Source: CAYRDK01 sp043819345 | GTDB taxonomy: Bacteria > Omnitrophota > Gorgyraeia > Velamenicoccales > Velamenicoccaceae | Length of the DNA stretch: 64,000 nt | NCBI GenBank assembly: GCA_043819345.1 | Contig: JBDREX010000018.1 | Span: forward strand, 1-64,000 | Direction: 5' to 3' | Shown: piece after piece, positions 50,676 to 58,825 of the stretch | Numbering within the stretch: the stretch's first letter is position 1 | How the letters are laid out: the number at the start of each line of letters is the position of its first letter | Made by a program: the position numbers and the translations under genes | The notes under the pieces: model-generated | The model's database searches: none | What the model was told of the DNA's origin: nothing | Seen by the model: the letters and a program-made list of their open reading frames with translations, nothing else

Positions 50676-51683
50676 ATGTCCAAAGAGAATATTAATATTG
50701 ATGATGTTGCCAAATTAGCCGGTGTTTCTATTACCACTGTTTCTCGGGTTATTAATAAATTTCCGACCGTAAAAGAAGAAAACCGAAAGAAAGTAGAATC
50801 TGCGATTAGGCGTTTGAAATATAAGCCGAATCTATCTGCCCAGAGATTGGCGAGTGGTTGCAATGATACTATAGGCCTTGAAATGCCGCGCTATGAAGGA
50901 TTGTTTTATTCTTTCTACGCGATGGAAATATTTCGAAGTGTTGGTATTGCTTGTGATGCGCTGAAGGCGGATCTTTTACTTCATTTGACAGATGGTACTA
51001 CTTTTATTAATTCAGCCGCTGTTGGCGGGGTTGTTTTTGCGGATCTTATTAATAATAAGACTCATGTTGAAACTTTGATGGGTTTGGGTGTGCCCATTGT
51101 TTTGATGAATTATACGGCTTTAGATCTTGATGTGACGAGTGTTGGCATTGATAATCTTAGGGGTGCTCAGACAGCAATTGAATACCTCGTAAATCACAAG
51201 CATAGGAAAATCGCTTTCTTAACTGGTGATTTGGCAACTCAAGCTGCCCAACAGAGATTATCGGGCTATAAAATAGGCTTGGAAAAAGCTAAGATTGAAC
51301 TTAATGACAGCTATGTTTTTCGATGTGATTATTCCCGAAAGTCTGCCAGGTCGGCAGCGGAAAAGATTCTGGCGATGAAAGAGAAGCCGACAGCGGTTTT
51401 TGCTTCTTCCGATGATATGGCGATGGAGGTCATTGCTGTTTTTATGGAGAATGGCCTCAAATGTCCAAATGATATTTCTGTGATGGGTTTTGATGATGAT
51501 CCTGTTTGTTTAATTGGGCCTATTGCGTTGACGACGGTTAAGCAGCCTCTTAGCGAGATGGCCCAGGCGGCTGTTAAGGAATTATATTTACAGATGAAGG
51601 ACCAGAATCGTCAGATCAAGCGCCTTATCCTTCCAACGGAATTAATTGTCAGAGATTCTGTTAAGCCGTTGCGCGGTGTGTAA
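50676..51683 (+). CDS. LacI-family transcriptional regulator
   Basis: A 335-residue repressor. The N-terminal helix-turn-helix and hinge read NIDDVAKLAGVSITTVSRVIN and the KPNLSAQRLASG hinge. The periplasmic-binding-like effector domain has HRKIAFLTGD, FASSDDMAMEV and ISVMGFDDDP. ATG 50676 is used: it is at the family's normal start, and an upstream in-frame start at 50634 would lie inside the terminator. No Shine-Dalgarno is visible. It probably controls the sugar locus. Confidence 0.9.
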   Translation: MSKENINIDDVAKLAGVSITTVSRVINKFPTVKEENRKKVESAIRRLKYKPNLSAQRLASGCNDTIGLEMPRYEGLFYSFYAMEIFRSVGIACDALKADLLLHLTDGTTFINSAAVGGVVFADLINNKTHVETLMGLGVPIVLMNYTALDLDVTSVGIDNLRGAQTAIEYLVNHKHRKIAFLTGDLATQAAQQRLSGYKIGLEKAKIELNDSYVFRCDYSRKSARSAAEKILAMKEKPTAVFASSDDMAMEVIAVFMENGLKCPNDISVMGFDDDPVCLIGPIALTTVKQPLSEMAQAAVKELYLQMKDQNRQIKRLILPTELIVRDSVKPLRGV

Positions 51684-51768
51684 TTTATTTATGCCCGCAG
51701 ATTATAGAGAGCGAGGATGGTTGAAGCCGCTTTGTATGACGCTATCGAGCAAAAATAGGTTTTAATCT

Positions 51769-52797
51769 ATGATTGGTTTCTTAGATAGCATTAAGAACAA
51801 TTATTTGGCTACATGTAGCGAACTCTTGCCTTTTGTTGATGCTCAGCAGGCTTTGGATTTTGTGTTCAATTCTTATACATACCAGGTGCCATTTTGGCCC
51901 AGCTTGCCAAATAGAAGCTTTTTTGAGGAAGCTATTGTTCAGTTCTCTGAAAAGTTGCCCGGTATTCAAGTGGATGAAGCCGGTAAAAGAGTTTGGGTAG
52001 ATACGCAAGATCTTCAGTTTGATGCTTTGTTGGAAGAGTGTTTTAATAGGTGCATGGCTTTAGATGTTGATTATTTTGCCATAAGCCCGCGTAGCTCGTC
52101 CACGTTGCAGGCGATGTCTCAAAGACTAATGGGGATGAATTGGCAGGGGTGGATTAAAGTGCCAGTCCCAGGGCCTTTAAGCGCCAGTATGAAGCTTTGT
52201 GATGAAAAAGGTGTTCCTATTTTTTTTCATGAAACCTTAGAAGAGCTTTTTTCTCTGATATTGCCATTAACGACAGCATGGCTTATAAAACAGTTTAGAG
52301 CAAACGCGAAGACAAAGATTATTGTTGATATAGATGAATCTTCTGTTTGCTTGAAGGAGATTGATTTAACGGCTGAAGAAATCTTTGAAAAGATAAATTG
52401 CTTGATTGATGTTATTCACGACAACGGGGCCTTGTGCGCTTTGCGTGTTTCTGATAATAAAGATTTTGTTTTTGCGCAGAATTTTCCTATTGATTTATTG
52501 CACTTTGATATTGGCGGTGATATAGGCAGGCTTGGTGAAGCTGAAAAAATGTTAGCTCCATTCTTGAAAAAAGGGGGGATGCCGATATTGGGAATTCTTC
52601 CAACGGATGAGGCAAAGTTAAATAAAGTGGATTTGAAAGATTACTTATTTGCGAGCTTAAAATCACGTCAACTTTTGATGAAAAATGGAGCCCTGATTAC
52701 GACGGATGGCAATAGCGTCGGGTGTTCTGATGCGTCTATGCATAAAATGGTTAAAGTGAGTGTAGATCTGGCCGAAAGCCTGAGATTGATGTTTTAG
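51769..52797 (+). CDS. UROD/MetE-like TIM-barrel protein, function unknown
   Basis: A 342-residue cytoplasmic protein. The layout recalls cobalamin-independent methionine synthase/uroporphyrinogen decarboxylase barrels: KVPVPGPLSASM at mid-protein, ALCALRVSDN followed by PIDLLHFDIGG, then MPILGILPTDE and a late ALITTDGNSVG. The His-x-Cys zinc site of MetE is not visible. The start ATG 51769 has no clear Shine-Dalgarno. It may be a methyltransferase subunit; this is tentative. Confidence 0.5.
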   Translation: MIGFLDSIKNNYLATCSELLPFVDAQQALDFVFNSYTYQVPFWPSLPNRSFFEEAIVQFSEKLPGIQVDEAGKRVWVDTQDLQFDALLEECFNRCMALDVDYFAISPRSSSTLQAMSQRLMGMNWQGWIKVPVPGPLSASMKLCDEKGVPIFFHETLEELFSLILPLTTAWLIKQFRANAKTKIIVDIDESSVCLKEIDLTAEEIFEKINCLIDVIHDNGALCALRVSDNKDFVFAQNFPIDLLHFDIGGDIGRLGEAEKMLAPFLKKGGMPILGILPTDEAKLNKVDLKDYLFASLKSRQLLMKNGALITTDGNSVGCSDASMHKMVKVSVDLAESLRLMF

Positions 52798-52932
52798 ACA
52801 GCGTAGGAGGCAAAAATATTCTCTGCCTTTTACTTGTTACAGGGTGTTTTGCTTAGATTGAAAACAGTTTACGGTTTGTCTCATTAGGTTTGGTTTTAGC
52901 AGGAAATTGACGTTGAATAAAGGAGGAATAAG

Positions 52933-53946
52933 ATGTTTAAACATGGATTTAAGGTATGTGTAGTTGTTTTTTCTTATTTTTGTTGCATGCCATTATTGGA
53001 CGTCTGTGCTCAGGGAAAGGTTGATACGGTGACTTTTCCACCAACAGGCATCTCCGAAGAATCTCAGGCTGTTTCAGCAGAAGATAATGCAGTTGGGCAG
53101 AGTAAAAAGAAGGAGCCTCAGGTTTTAGTAGCGGGGAGCTCTTCGATGCCTGGAGTCAAAAGTGTTGCTCAGGAGTCTGAGGTGAAGGCTCAGAGAACAC
53201 AAGTTTCCACAGAAGAGAAGGTGGCACAACCTCAACAACCACAGGGACAAGGTGTTGTAACTGAAGATGTTGTTATGGGGCAGGGGACTCCTGTTGTTGC
53301 CCAGCAAGCGATTGAGCCGGCAGTTGTTTCAAAGGATCCAGCGCAGCCTATAGAAACGAATGAGAAGGTGCAAACAAAGGGCGAAATAAACAAGATTGTA
53401 GTAAGTGAACCGCAGGATCAGGTGACGCAATGGGTGTGGGGAGAGGTTGTCTCTATTGATCCCGAAAAAAAACAGATCACAGTTAAATATCTCGATTATG
53501 AGAGTTATGATGAAGCTGTTATGACTCTGGATACTGATTCTACCAGTGTTTTTGATAATATGAGCGGCTTTTCAGATATTAAGCCGGCGGATTATGTCAC
53601 GGTAGATTATTACAAGAAAGATGATTCTAACCTTGCGACGCTCATCGTTGTAGAAAAAAAAGATGTTGATAATGATAAGATAGATGCCGATCTTTTAAAA
53701 CAGGAGAAACAGGCGGTTATATCTTCCGGTGGCTTGGCGGCAGCAAAGGCTGAATTAGATGAGGATGTTGCTTCTTCAGAGGAATTAGATATGGACGTGC
53801 AGGCTGCTTTAGATCAGGATTTAGGGGACAGTTCACTGGACAGTCTTGACGATGTTTCTATTCCTTTAGCTCCTGCAGATCCTCAGTCAGATATTGAGCC
53901 TTCTGAATCGACACCCGTTGAATACATAAATGCTCCAGAGGAGTAA
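52933..53946 (+). CDS. Exported protein with low-complexity linker and DUF5666-like domain
   Basis: A 337-residue protein with a signal peptide (1-26, ending VCA-QG). Residues 30-165 are a Gln/Val/Glu/Pro-rich low-complexity linker. Residues about 168-240 form a small beta domain (GEVVSIDPEKKQITVKYLD, then DIKPADYVTVDYY) like DUF5666. The tail is acidic (Asp/Ser/Leu) without homology I know. An AAAGGAGG lies upstream of ATG 52933. Role unknown; it may be an envelope protein. Confidence 0.6.
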   Translation: MFKHGFKVCVVVFSYFCCMPLLDVCAQGKVDTVTFPPTGISEESQAVSAEDNAVGQSKKKEPQVLVAGSSSMPGVKSVAQESEVKAQRTQVSTEEKVAQPQQPQGQGVVTEDVVMGQGTPVVAQQAIEPAVVSKDPAQPIETNEKVQTKGEINKIVVSEPQDQVTQWVWGEVVSIDPEKKQITVKYLDYESYDEAVMTLDTDSTSVFDNMSGFSDIKPADYVTVDYYKKDDSNLATLIVVEKKDVDNDKIDADLLKQEKQAVISSGGLAAAKAELDEDVASSEELDMDVQAALDQDLGDSSLDSLDDVSIPLAPADPQSDIEPSESTPVEYINAPEE

Positions 53947-53970
53947 GATAAGGTTTTTAATGTGTGATAA

Positions 53971-53998
53971 AGCGGGGCCAAGCATGCCCCGCTTTTTT
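53971..53998 (+). terminator. Rho-independent terminator
   Basis: AGCGGGGC and GCCCCGCT form a perfect 8-bp stem with a 7-nt loop, followed by six T. It closes the carbohydrate region. Confidence 0.9.
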
Positions 53999-54111
53999 CT
54001 TAGTGAAACGTAATGATGATGTGGCCGCTGGATATGGGCTGAGGCTGGGAAGCTGGTTGAGTTGCCGATTGCCCGCCAACCACTGGTTAACTGGACACAG
54101 GCAATGTTAAT

Positions 54112-54762
54112 ATGAAAAAAAAATTTGTTATCTTTGATCTTGATGGAACCTTAATTAATGCGTATCCGGCGATTATTTCAAGTTTTAACTTTACTATGCG
54201 GGAATTTGGATATAGGCCACAGAAACCGGATGTGATAAAGAAATGTGTTGGTTGGGGAGATGTAAATCTATTAAAACCTTTTTTTGCCAGAAGAGATTTG
54301 AAAAAGGCTGTTGTGGTTTACAGGCGCCATCACATGGAAGCTTTGATAAAAAATGCGCGATTAATGCCTTATGCACATAAGGTATTAACTTTTTTAGCGA
54401 AAAAAGGGATTAAGATGGCTGTCGCGACAAATCGGCCTACGCGTTTTACGCACCTTGTTCTTAAGCATTTAGAAATCGAGTCTTTTTTTACAAAAATTTT
54501 GTGCACGGATCGCCTAAAATATGCGAAACCAAATCCACTTGTTTTAAATATGCTGGTAAAACATGCAAAATTTTTAAAAAGTGAAACTGTTTATGTAGGA
54601 GATATGGCGCTAGATGTTCAGACGGCACGAAGGGCTGGTATTGATTCTTTGGTTGTGGTAACCGGCTCATCAACTTTAGCGGAGCTTAAAAGGGAGAGGC
54701 CTGCTTATGTTATTAAGGGCTTGAGAGAGATCTTTAAGATTTTTCATCAGGATTTGTTTTAG
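54112..54762 (+). CDS. HAD-superfamily hydrolase, phosphoglycolate phosphatase-like
   Basis: A 216-residue phosphatase. Motif I is FDLDGTL (nucleophile Asp at residue 9), motif II AVATNRP, motif III KPNP and motif IV VYVGDMALDV, all intact and in order, with a helical cap after motif I (subfamily IA). Likely removes phosphate from a small metabolite; Gph-like or PpaX-like are both possible. No clear Shine-Dalgarno precedes ATG 54112. Confidence 0.85.
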   Translation: MKKKFVIFDLDGTLINAYPAIISSFNFTMREFGYRPQKPDVIKKCVGWGDVNLLKPFFARRDLKKAVVVYRRHHMEALIKNARLMPYAHKVLTFLAKKGIKMAVATNRPTRFTHLVLKHLEIESFFTKILCTDRLKYAKPNPLVLNMLVKHAKFLKSETVYVGDMALDVQTARRAGIDSLVVVTGSSTLAELKRERPAYVIKGLREIFKIFHQDLF

Positions 54763-54826
54763 TGGGCTCAAATGGTTCTTGATTTGATAAAACCTTTGGG
54801 TTTTTACATCAGAGAGTGCTTTTTTC

Positions 54827-54855
54827 TTGACCTGTGGGTAGCGATTTGTTATAAC
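54827..54855 (+). promoter_or_regulatory. Sigma-70-type promoter before yggT
   Basis: TTGACC (54827-54832), 17 nt, TATAAC (54850-54855), about 80 nt before the start codon. Confidence 0.65.
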
Positions 54856-54935
54856 GATAGTACTTATAAGATGATGATAAAGATGATATTTGGTGGTCAT
54901 AAGTAGTTTTCAGAAGGAAGGGGAGGTTCTAGGAT

Positions 54936-55238
54936 ATGTTTGTTGTATCAAATTTATTAGCGGCTATTGCGCAAATTCTAGATGTTGTTTTGATGGCTTA
55001 CTATTGGATTATTATCATCAGGGCCCTTGTCAGTTGGGTTAGTCCTGACCCGTTTAATCCCATCGTGCAATTTTTACAAACAGTCACGGAACCGGTTTTG
55101 TATCCCATCAGAAGAATGCTGCCTTTTTCGATGAGATTTGGAATTGATGTGTCGCCCATTATTGCTATTCTTATCCTTATGTTTGTCCGGTCTTTTCTGG
55201 TCAGAACGCTTTTGGATGTTAGTTTTCGCTTAAGATAG
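54936..55238 (+). CDS. yggT: YggT-family membrane protein
   Basis: A 100-residue protein with two hydrophobic helices. The conserved loop reads WVSPDPFNPIVQFLQTVTEPVLYPIRR, the YggT signature. These proteins are linked to envelope or division processes; the precise role is not established. Its stop lies next to a GAGGAGG that serves the following gene, so the two are translated together. Confidence 0.9.
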   Translation: MFVVSNLLAAIAQILDVVLMAYYWIIIIRALVSWVSPDPFNPIVQFLQTVTEPVLYPIRRMLPFSMRFGIDVSPIIAILILMFVRSFLVRTLLDVSFRLR

Positions 55239-55246
55239 AGGAGGTT

Positions 55247-56479
55247 ATGATCGGTTTGTCTTTAGTTTGGAAATTTGTCCTTCTTATTATCTTTTTAGCT
55301 TTTTCCGCTTTTTTCTCTGCTTCTGAAACAGCTCTGTTTTCTTTGGATTCCATCAAATTAAGACGGTTGTCACAAGGTGGAAAAGACACGTCTTTTATCA
55401 TCAAGCTCTTAGAAAGTCCGATGCATCACTTAACTGCTATCCTTGCCGGGAATACTTTGGCAAATATTGCGGCTTCTGCTTTGATTACATATATTCTTAT
55501 TGAGATGTTTGGCGTTAATGGGCTTTCAATTTCTATTGGCGTGACAACATTAATCCTGCTTGTTTTTGGTGAGGTAACGCCTAAAACATTGGCTATTCAT
55601 AATAGCGAAAGATTGTCTTATCTTTTTTCAAAACCTTTGTATTTTTTTAGCCGCCTGATTTCCCCGTTTTTAACTTTGGCTACGAAAATCTGTAACGGTG
55701 TTATTTCTTTGCTGCATATCGAAATGAGACGTGAGCCAACATTGACTGAGGAAGAATTCAAAACAATTATGGAAGTTGGCCAACGTCATGGCGTTGTGGG
55801 AAAAAATGAAAAAGAGATGGTGCTTTCTGTATTGGAGTTGACAACAACGATTGCGCAGGAAGTTATGGTGCCGCGTACAGATATTAAAGCAGTCGCTTTT
55901 CATTGGGATATGGAAAAGATTAAAAATTTTGTTTCCCAGGCGAGGCATTCTAAAATCCCGGTTTATAAAGACTCCTACGACAATATTATTGGCATGGTTT
56001 CCACCAAAGATCTTTTTTTGGAGTCCGGTAGCAGCCTAGTTGACATGGTTAAGCCGGTTGTTTTTGTTCCTCCCACGAAAAAGATTGATGAGCTATTACA
56101 GGATTTTTATCGGCAAAAATCGAAAATGGCTATCGTGATTGATGAGTATGGCGGTACCAGTGGCCTGGTGACGCTAGAAGATATTTTAGAAGAGGTTTTT
56201 GGTGAGATCTACGATGAATTTGAAGTAGGTGAAAAACTGGTTGAATTATGCGCGGATGGCCGTTATAAAATTAGTGGGAAGACCCCTGTTTATCAGGTAA
56301 ATGAAGATTGTAATTTATCTATTGCGCCGGGTGATTATGAAACAATCGCTGGCTTCTTATTGCATGCCTTCGGCAAGATTCCTGTCGAAGGGGAGCGCAT
56401 TAAGGCAGCAAATGCTACTTTTATTATTGAAAAGGTGGTGGGGCGGCGGATTAAGAGCATTATATTGGAGCTGAAATGA
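55247..56479 (+). CDS. CorC/HlyC-type (CNNM) membrane protein with CBS pair
   Basis: A 410-residue protein. Residues 1-190 are a DUF21/CNNM transmembrane domain. A CBS pair follows, marked by VMVPRTDI and IPVYKDSYDNIIGMVSTKDL, then IDEYGGTSGLVTLEDILEE. The C-terminal CorC_HlyC (transporter-associated) domain has YETIAGFLLHAFGKIP. Members transport or sense Mg/Co or other divalent ions. Start ATG 55247 directly after GAGGAGG. It overlaps the next gene by four bases. Confidence 0.9.
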   Translation: MIGLSLVWKFVLLIIFLAFSAFFSASETALFSLDSIKLRRLSQGGKDTSFIIKLLESPMHHLTAILAGNTLANIAASALITYILIEMFGVNGLSISIGVTTLILLVFGEVTPKTLAIHNSERLSYLFSKPLYFFSRLISPFLTLATKICNGVISLLHIEMRREPTLTEEEFKTIMEVGQRHGVVGKNEKEMVLSVLELTTTIAQEVMVPRTDIKAVAFHWDMEKIKNFVSQARHSKIPVYKDSYDNIIGMVSTKDLFLESGSSLVDMVKPVVFVPPTKKIDELLQDFYRQKSKMAIVIDEYGGTSGLVTLEDILEEVFGEIYDEFEVGEKLVELCADGRYKISGKTPVYQVNEDCNLSIAPGDYETIAGFLLHAFGKIPVEGERIKAANATFIIEKVVGRRIKSIILELK

Positions 56480-57465
56480 TCTATTTGTTATTGTTAATCC
56501 TTTTGGCGCTTTTTTCGGAAGGGTTTTTTTCGGGGGCTGAGACCGCTTTTATTTCTGTTAATTTTTTAAAACTTACCCATCTAATCGAGAAAAAGAATAA
56601 ACGCGCTATGCGTGTTCATAACCTTTTGAAAAAGCCTGAGCGCCTGTTGATCACAACTTTGATAGGAACTAATATTTCTGTCGTTATCTCTTCGGCATGC
56701 GCGACCGTTTTATTTTCTCAAATCAGCAAATCGTATAGCGCGTTAATGGCAACAATTGTCATGACGCCGCTTTCATTTATTTTTTGCCAGCTTCTTCCTA
56801 AGACGATTTTTCGTAATCGCGCTAATCAGATTGTATTACAAGTAGCTGGGCCGTTAAGTTTTATTGAAAAGTTATTTTTACCCTTAGTCAGTTTTTTTAG
56901 TTTTTTTGCAAAGTCTGTCGCTAAGATTGTGAATCCTAGGGGTGTCAAAAAGAATCCTTTTTTGACAAAAGACGAGATTAAATCTCTAATTAAAGATATT
57001 TCCAAAGAAGGTGTTTTAGAGGTGCATGAGAAAGACGCTATTGAAGAGATATTTGATCTGACGCTGACCAAGGCTGCGGACGTTATGGTTTCTTTAGAAG
57101 AGGCTGTGCGTGTTGATTTTTCAGAAGGAGTGGAAAGCATTAAGCAGAAATGTCGCGCACATCGTTTTACCCGTTTTCCCGTTTTTGATGGTGAACAGTT
57201 AAAAGGCGTTATTAATGTCTTTGATATCTTTTTTTTCCTTCAGAACAATATTGCTGGAGATAATCAGAATTGGCACAATCTTATCAGGTCAATTATTCGG
57301 GTTGACAGTAGCGAGAGTTTGGATAAGGTGTTTGCCAAGATGCAGCCTAATAAGGAAACCATGGCTGCTGTGTTCAAAGGGGGAAAAGCCGTTGGCATTA
57401 TTACCATGGAAGACCTTATGGAAGATATTGAAGTTAAATTGACTTCTTTGCGTACGAGCAAGTGA
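56476..57465 (+). CDS. CNNM/DUF21-CBS membrane protein, second copy
   Basis: A 329-residue paralogue whose ATG overlaps the previous stop (ATGA, 56476-56479), a translational coupling signal. The DUF21 domain (1-180) and CBS pair are present (RFPVFDGEQLKGVINVFDI, MAAVFKGGKAVGIITMEDLMED), but the C-terminal CorC_HlyC domain is missing. The two proteins probably form a heteromer. Confidence 0.85.
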   Translation: MIYLLLLILLALFSEGFFSGAETAFISVNFLKLTHLIEKKNKRAMRVHNLLKKPERLLITTLIGTNISVVISSACATVLFSQISKSYSALMATIVMTPLSFIFCQLLPKTIFRNRANQIVLQVAGPLSFIEKLFLPLVSFFSFFAKSVAKIVNPRGVKKNPFLTKDEIKSLIKDISKEGVLEVHEKDAIEEIFDLTLTKAADVMVSLEEAVRVDFSEGVESIKQKCRAHRFTRFPVFDGEQLKGVINVFDIFFFLQNNIAGDNQNWHNLIRSIIRVDSSESLDKVFAKMQPNKETMAAVFKGGKAVGIITMEDLMEDIEVKLTSLRTSK

Positions 57466-57490
57466 GTTTAGTTAACGATGGAGTGATATA

Positions 57491-58666
57491 ATGAATTTTT
57501 TTCGCGCTGTTATTATAGCTGTGTGTGTGCTTTTTACCGGCCTGATTATTTGTGGCAGAATGAACACAGCCTATGCTGGAGATGCGTCTCCCTTGGTAAA
57601 GGTTTTTTTCTCCCCGCATTGTAAAAGCTGTATCAGGGCCATTCATGATGTGATTGAGCCTTTGTCGCGTAAATATGCCGGGCAGGTTAGTTGGGAATAT
57701 TTTGATCTGTCCAGGCAGAAAAATTATAGTGCTTTTCTGGATTTAGAGAAAAAAACGGGCAGAAATTTGGGTAGTCCGACGGTTGTTATTGGACAAAAAG
57801 TTATTGTTGGCCTTTCGGATATAGCAGATTTATTGGAAAAAGAGATTGATGATGCTTTGCAATTAAGGCCTTTGCCATTTCTTTTAAATTCTTCTACATT
57901 AAGTATTTTTGAGCGGTTTAAATCTTTTGGGCCCCTAACGATTATATCGGCGGGTTTTGTTGATGGTTTTAATCCTTGTGCTTTTACGGTTGTTGTCTTT
58001 TTTATGTCGTTCTTGACAGTTATGGGTTATAAAAGGCGAGAGATGGCTTTGATTGGCATTGTCTATATTTTTGCAGTTTTTACGACATACCTTTTACTGG
58101 GCTTTGGTTTTTTTTCAGCGTTGTATCAATTCCGCTATTTTTATCTTTTTTCCAGGATTATGTACGTGCTCATAGGCTTATTAAGTTTTACGTTAGGTTA
58201 CTATGCCCTTAGAGATTACTTCATATATAGAAAAACCGGAAAAACAGAAGGCCTCGCTTTGCAATTACCAAAAATTATCAAAAAGAAGATTCATTCAATT
58301 GTTGGCCGGTATTACAGAAAAAGCAGCAAGGTTCAAACAAGAGCCCTGTTTGGGCTGGTTTTAAGTGCTCTTGTGGTTGGGTTTTTAGTGTCTTTATTGG
58401 AAGCTGTTTGCACGGGCCAAATGTATTTACCGGTTATTATTTTTGTTTTAAAAGAGGGGGCTTTGCGGGCGCGCGCTATTTCCTATCTGTTCGTCTATAA
58501 CTTGATGTTTATTTTGCCATTGATTATTGTGTTTGTTTTAGCTCTTGTTGGAGTGTCTTCACGGCAATTTGAATTGTGGGCCCGAAAACAGCTCAAACTT
58601 ATTAAACTTGCTATGGCTGCTGTGTTTTTTGCTCTTGGCCTTGTTTTGCTTATGGGCATTTATTAA
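57491..58666 (+). CDS. Exported thioredoxin-fold protein fused to a CcdA/DsbD-like membrane domain
   Basis: A 391-residue protein. Residues 1-29 are a signal peptide. Residues about 35-120 have a thioredoxin/glutaredoxin-like fold with CKSC (Cys 44 and 47). From residue 150 about six helices follow the CcdA pattern, with the redox Cys in FNPCAF and in EAVCTGQ. It would pass reducing equivalents from the cytoplasm across the membrane to the fused periplasmic domain, as DsbD does. No neighbour tells the substrate. Confidence 0.8.
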   Translation: MNFFRAVIIAVCVLFTGLIICGRMNTAYAGDASPLVKVFFSPHCKSCIRAIHDVIEPLSRKYAGQVSWEYFDLSRQKNYSAFLDLEKKTGRNLGSPTVVIGQKVIVGLSDIADLLEKEIDDALQLRPLPFLLNSSTLSIFERFKSFGPLTIISAGFVDGFNPCAFTVVVFFMSFLTVMGYKRREMALIGIVYIFAVFTTYLLLGFGFFSALYQFRYFYLFSRIMYVLIGLLSFTLGYYALRDYFIYRKTGKTEGLALQLPKIIKKKIHSIVGRYYRKSSKVQTRALFGLVLSALVVGFLVSLLEAVCTGQMYLPVIIFVLKEGALRARAISYLFVYNLMFILPLIIVFVLALVGVSSRQFELWARKQLKLIKLAMAAVFFALGLVLLMGIY

Positions 58667-58706
58667 TAGTATCCGTCCATGCCGGAAATCCTTTTTAAAA
58701 TTATAC

Positions 58707-58735
58707 TTGCTAAATGGGGCCAGATATATTATATT
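58707..58735 (+). promoter_or_regulatory. Sigma-70-type promoter before hppA
   Basis: TTGCTA (58707-58712), 17 nt, TATATT (58730-58735). It gives a leader of about 84 nt containing a small GGCCT/AGGCC hairpin. Confidence 0.55.
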
Positions 58736-58825
58736 GTCGGTCAATATTCTTTTTGGCCTGGGTGTTCAATCGAGGCCTAATTTCATATAAAACTTGTGGC
58801 AATTTTTTAAAGAGAGGGAGGAAAG

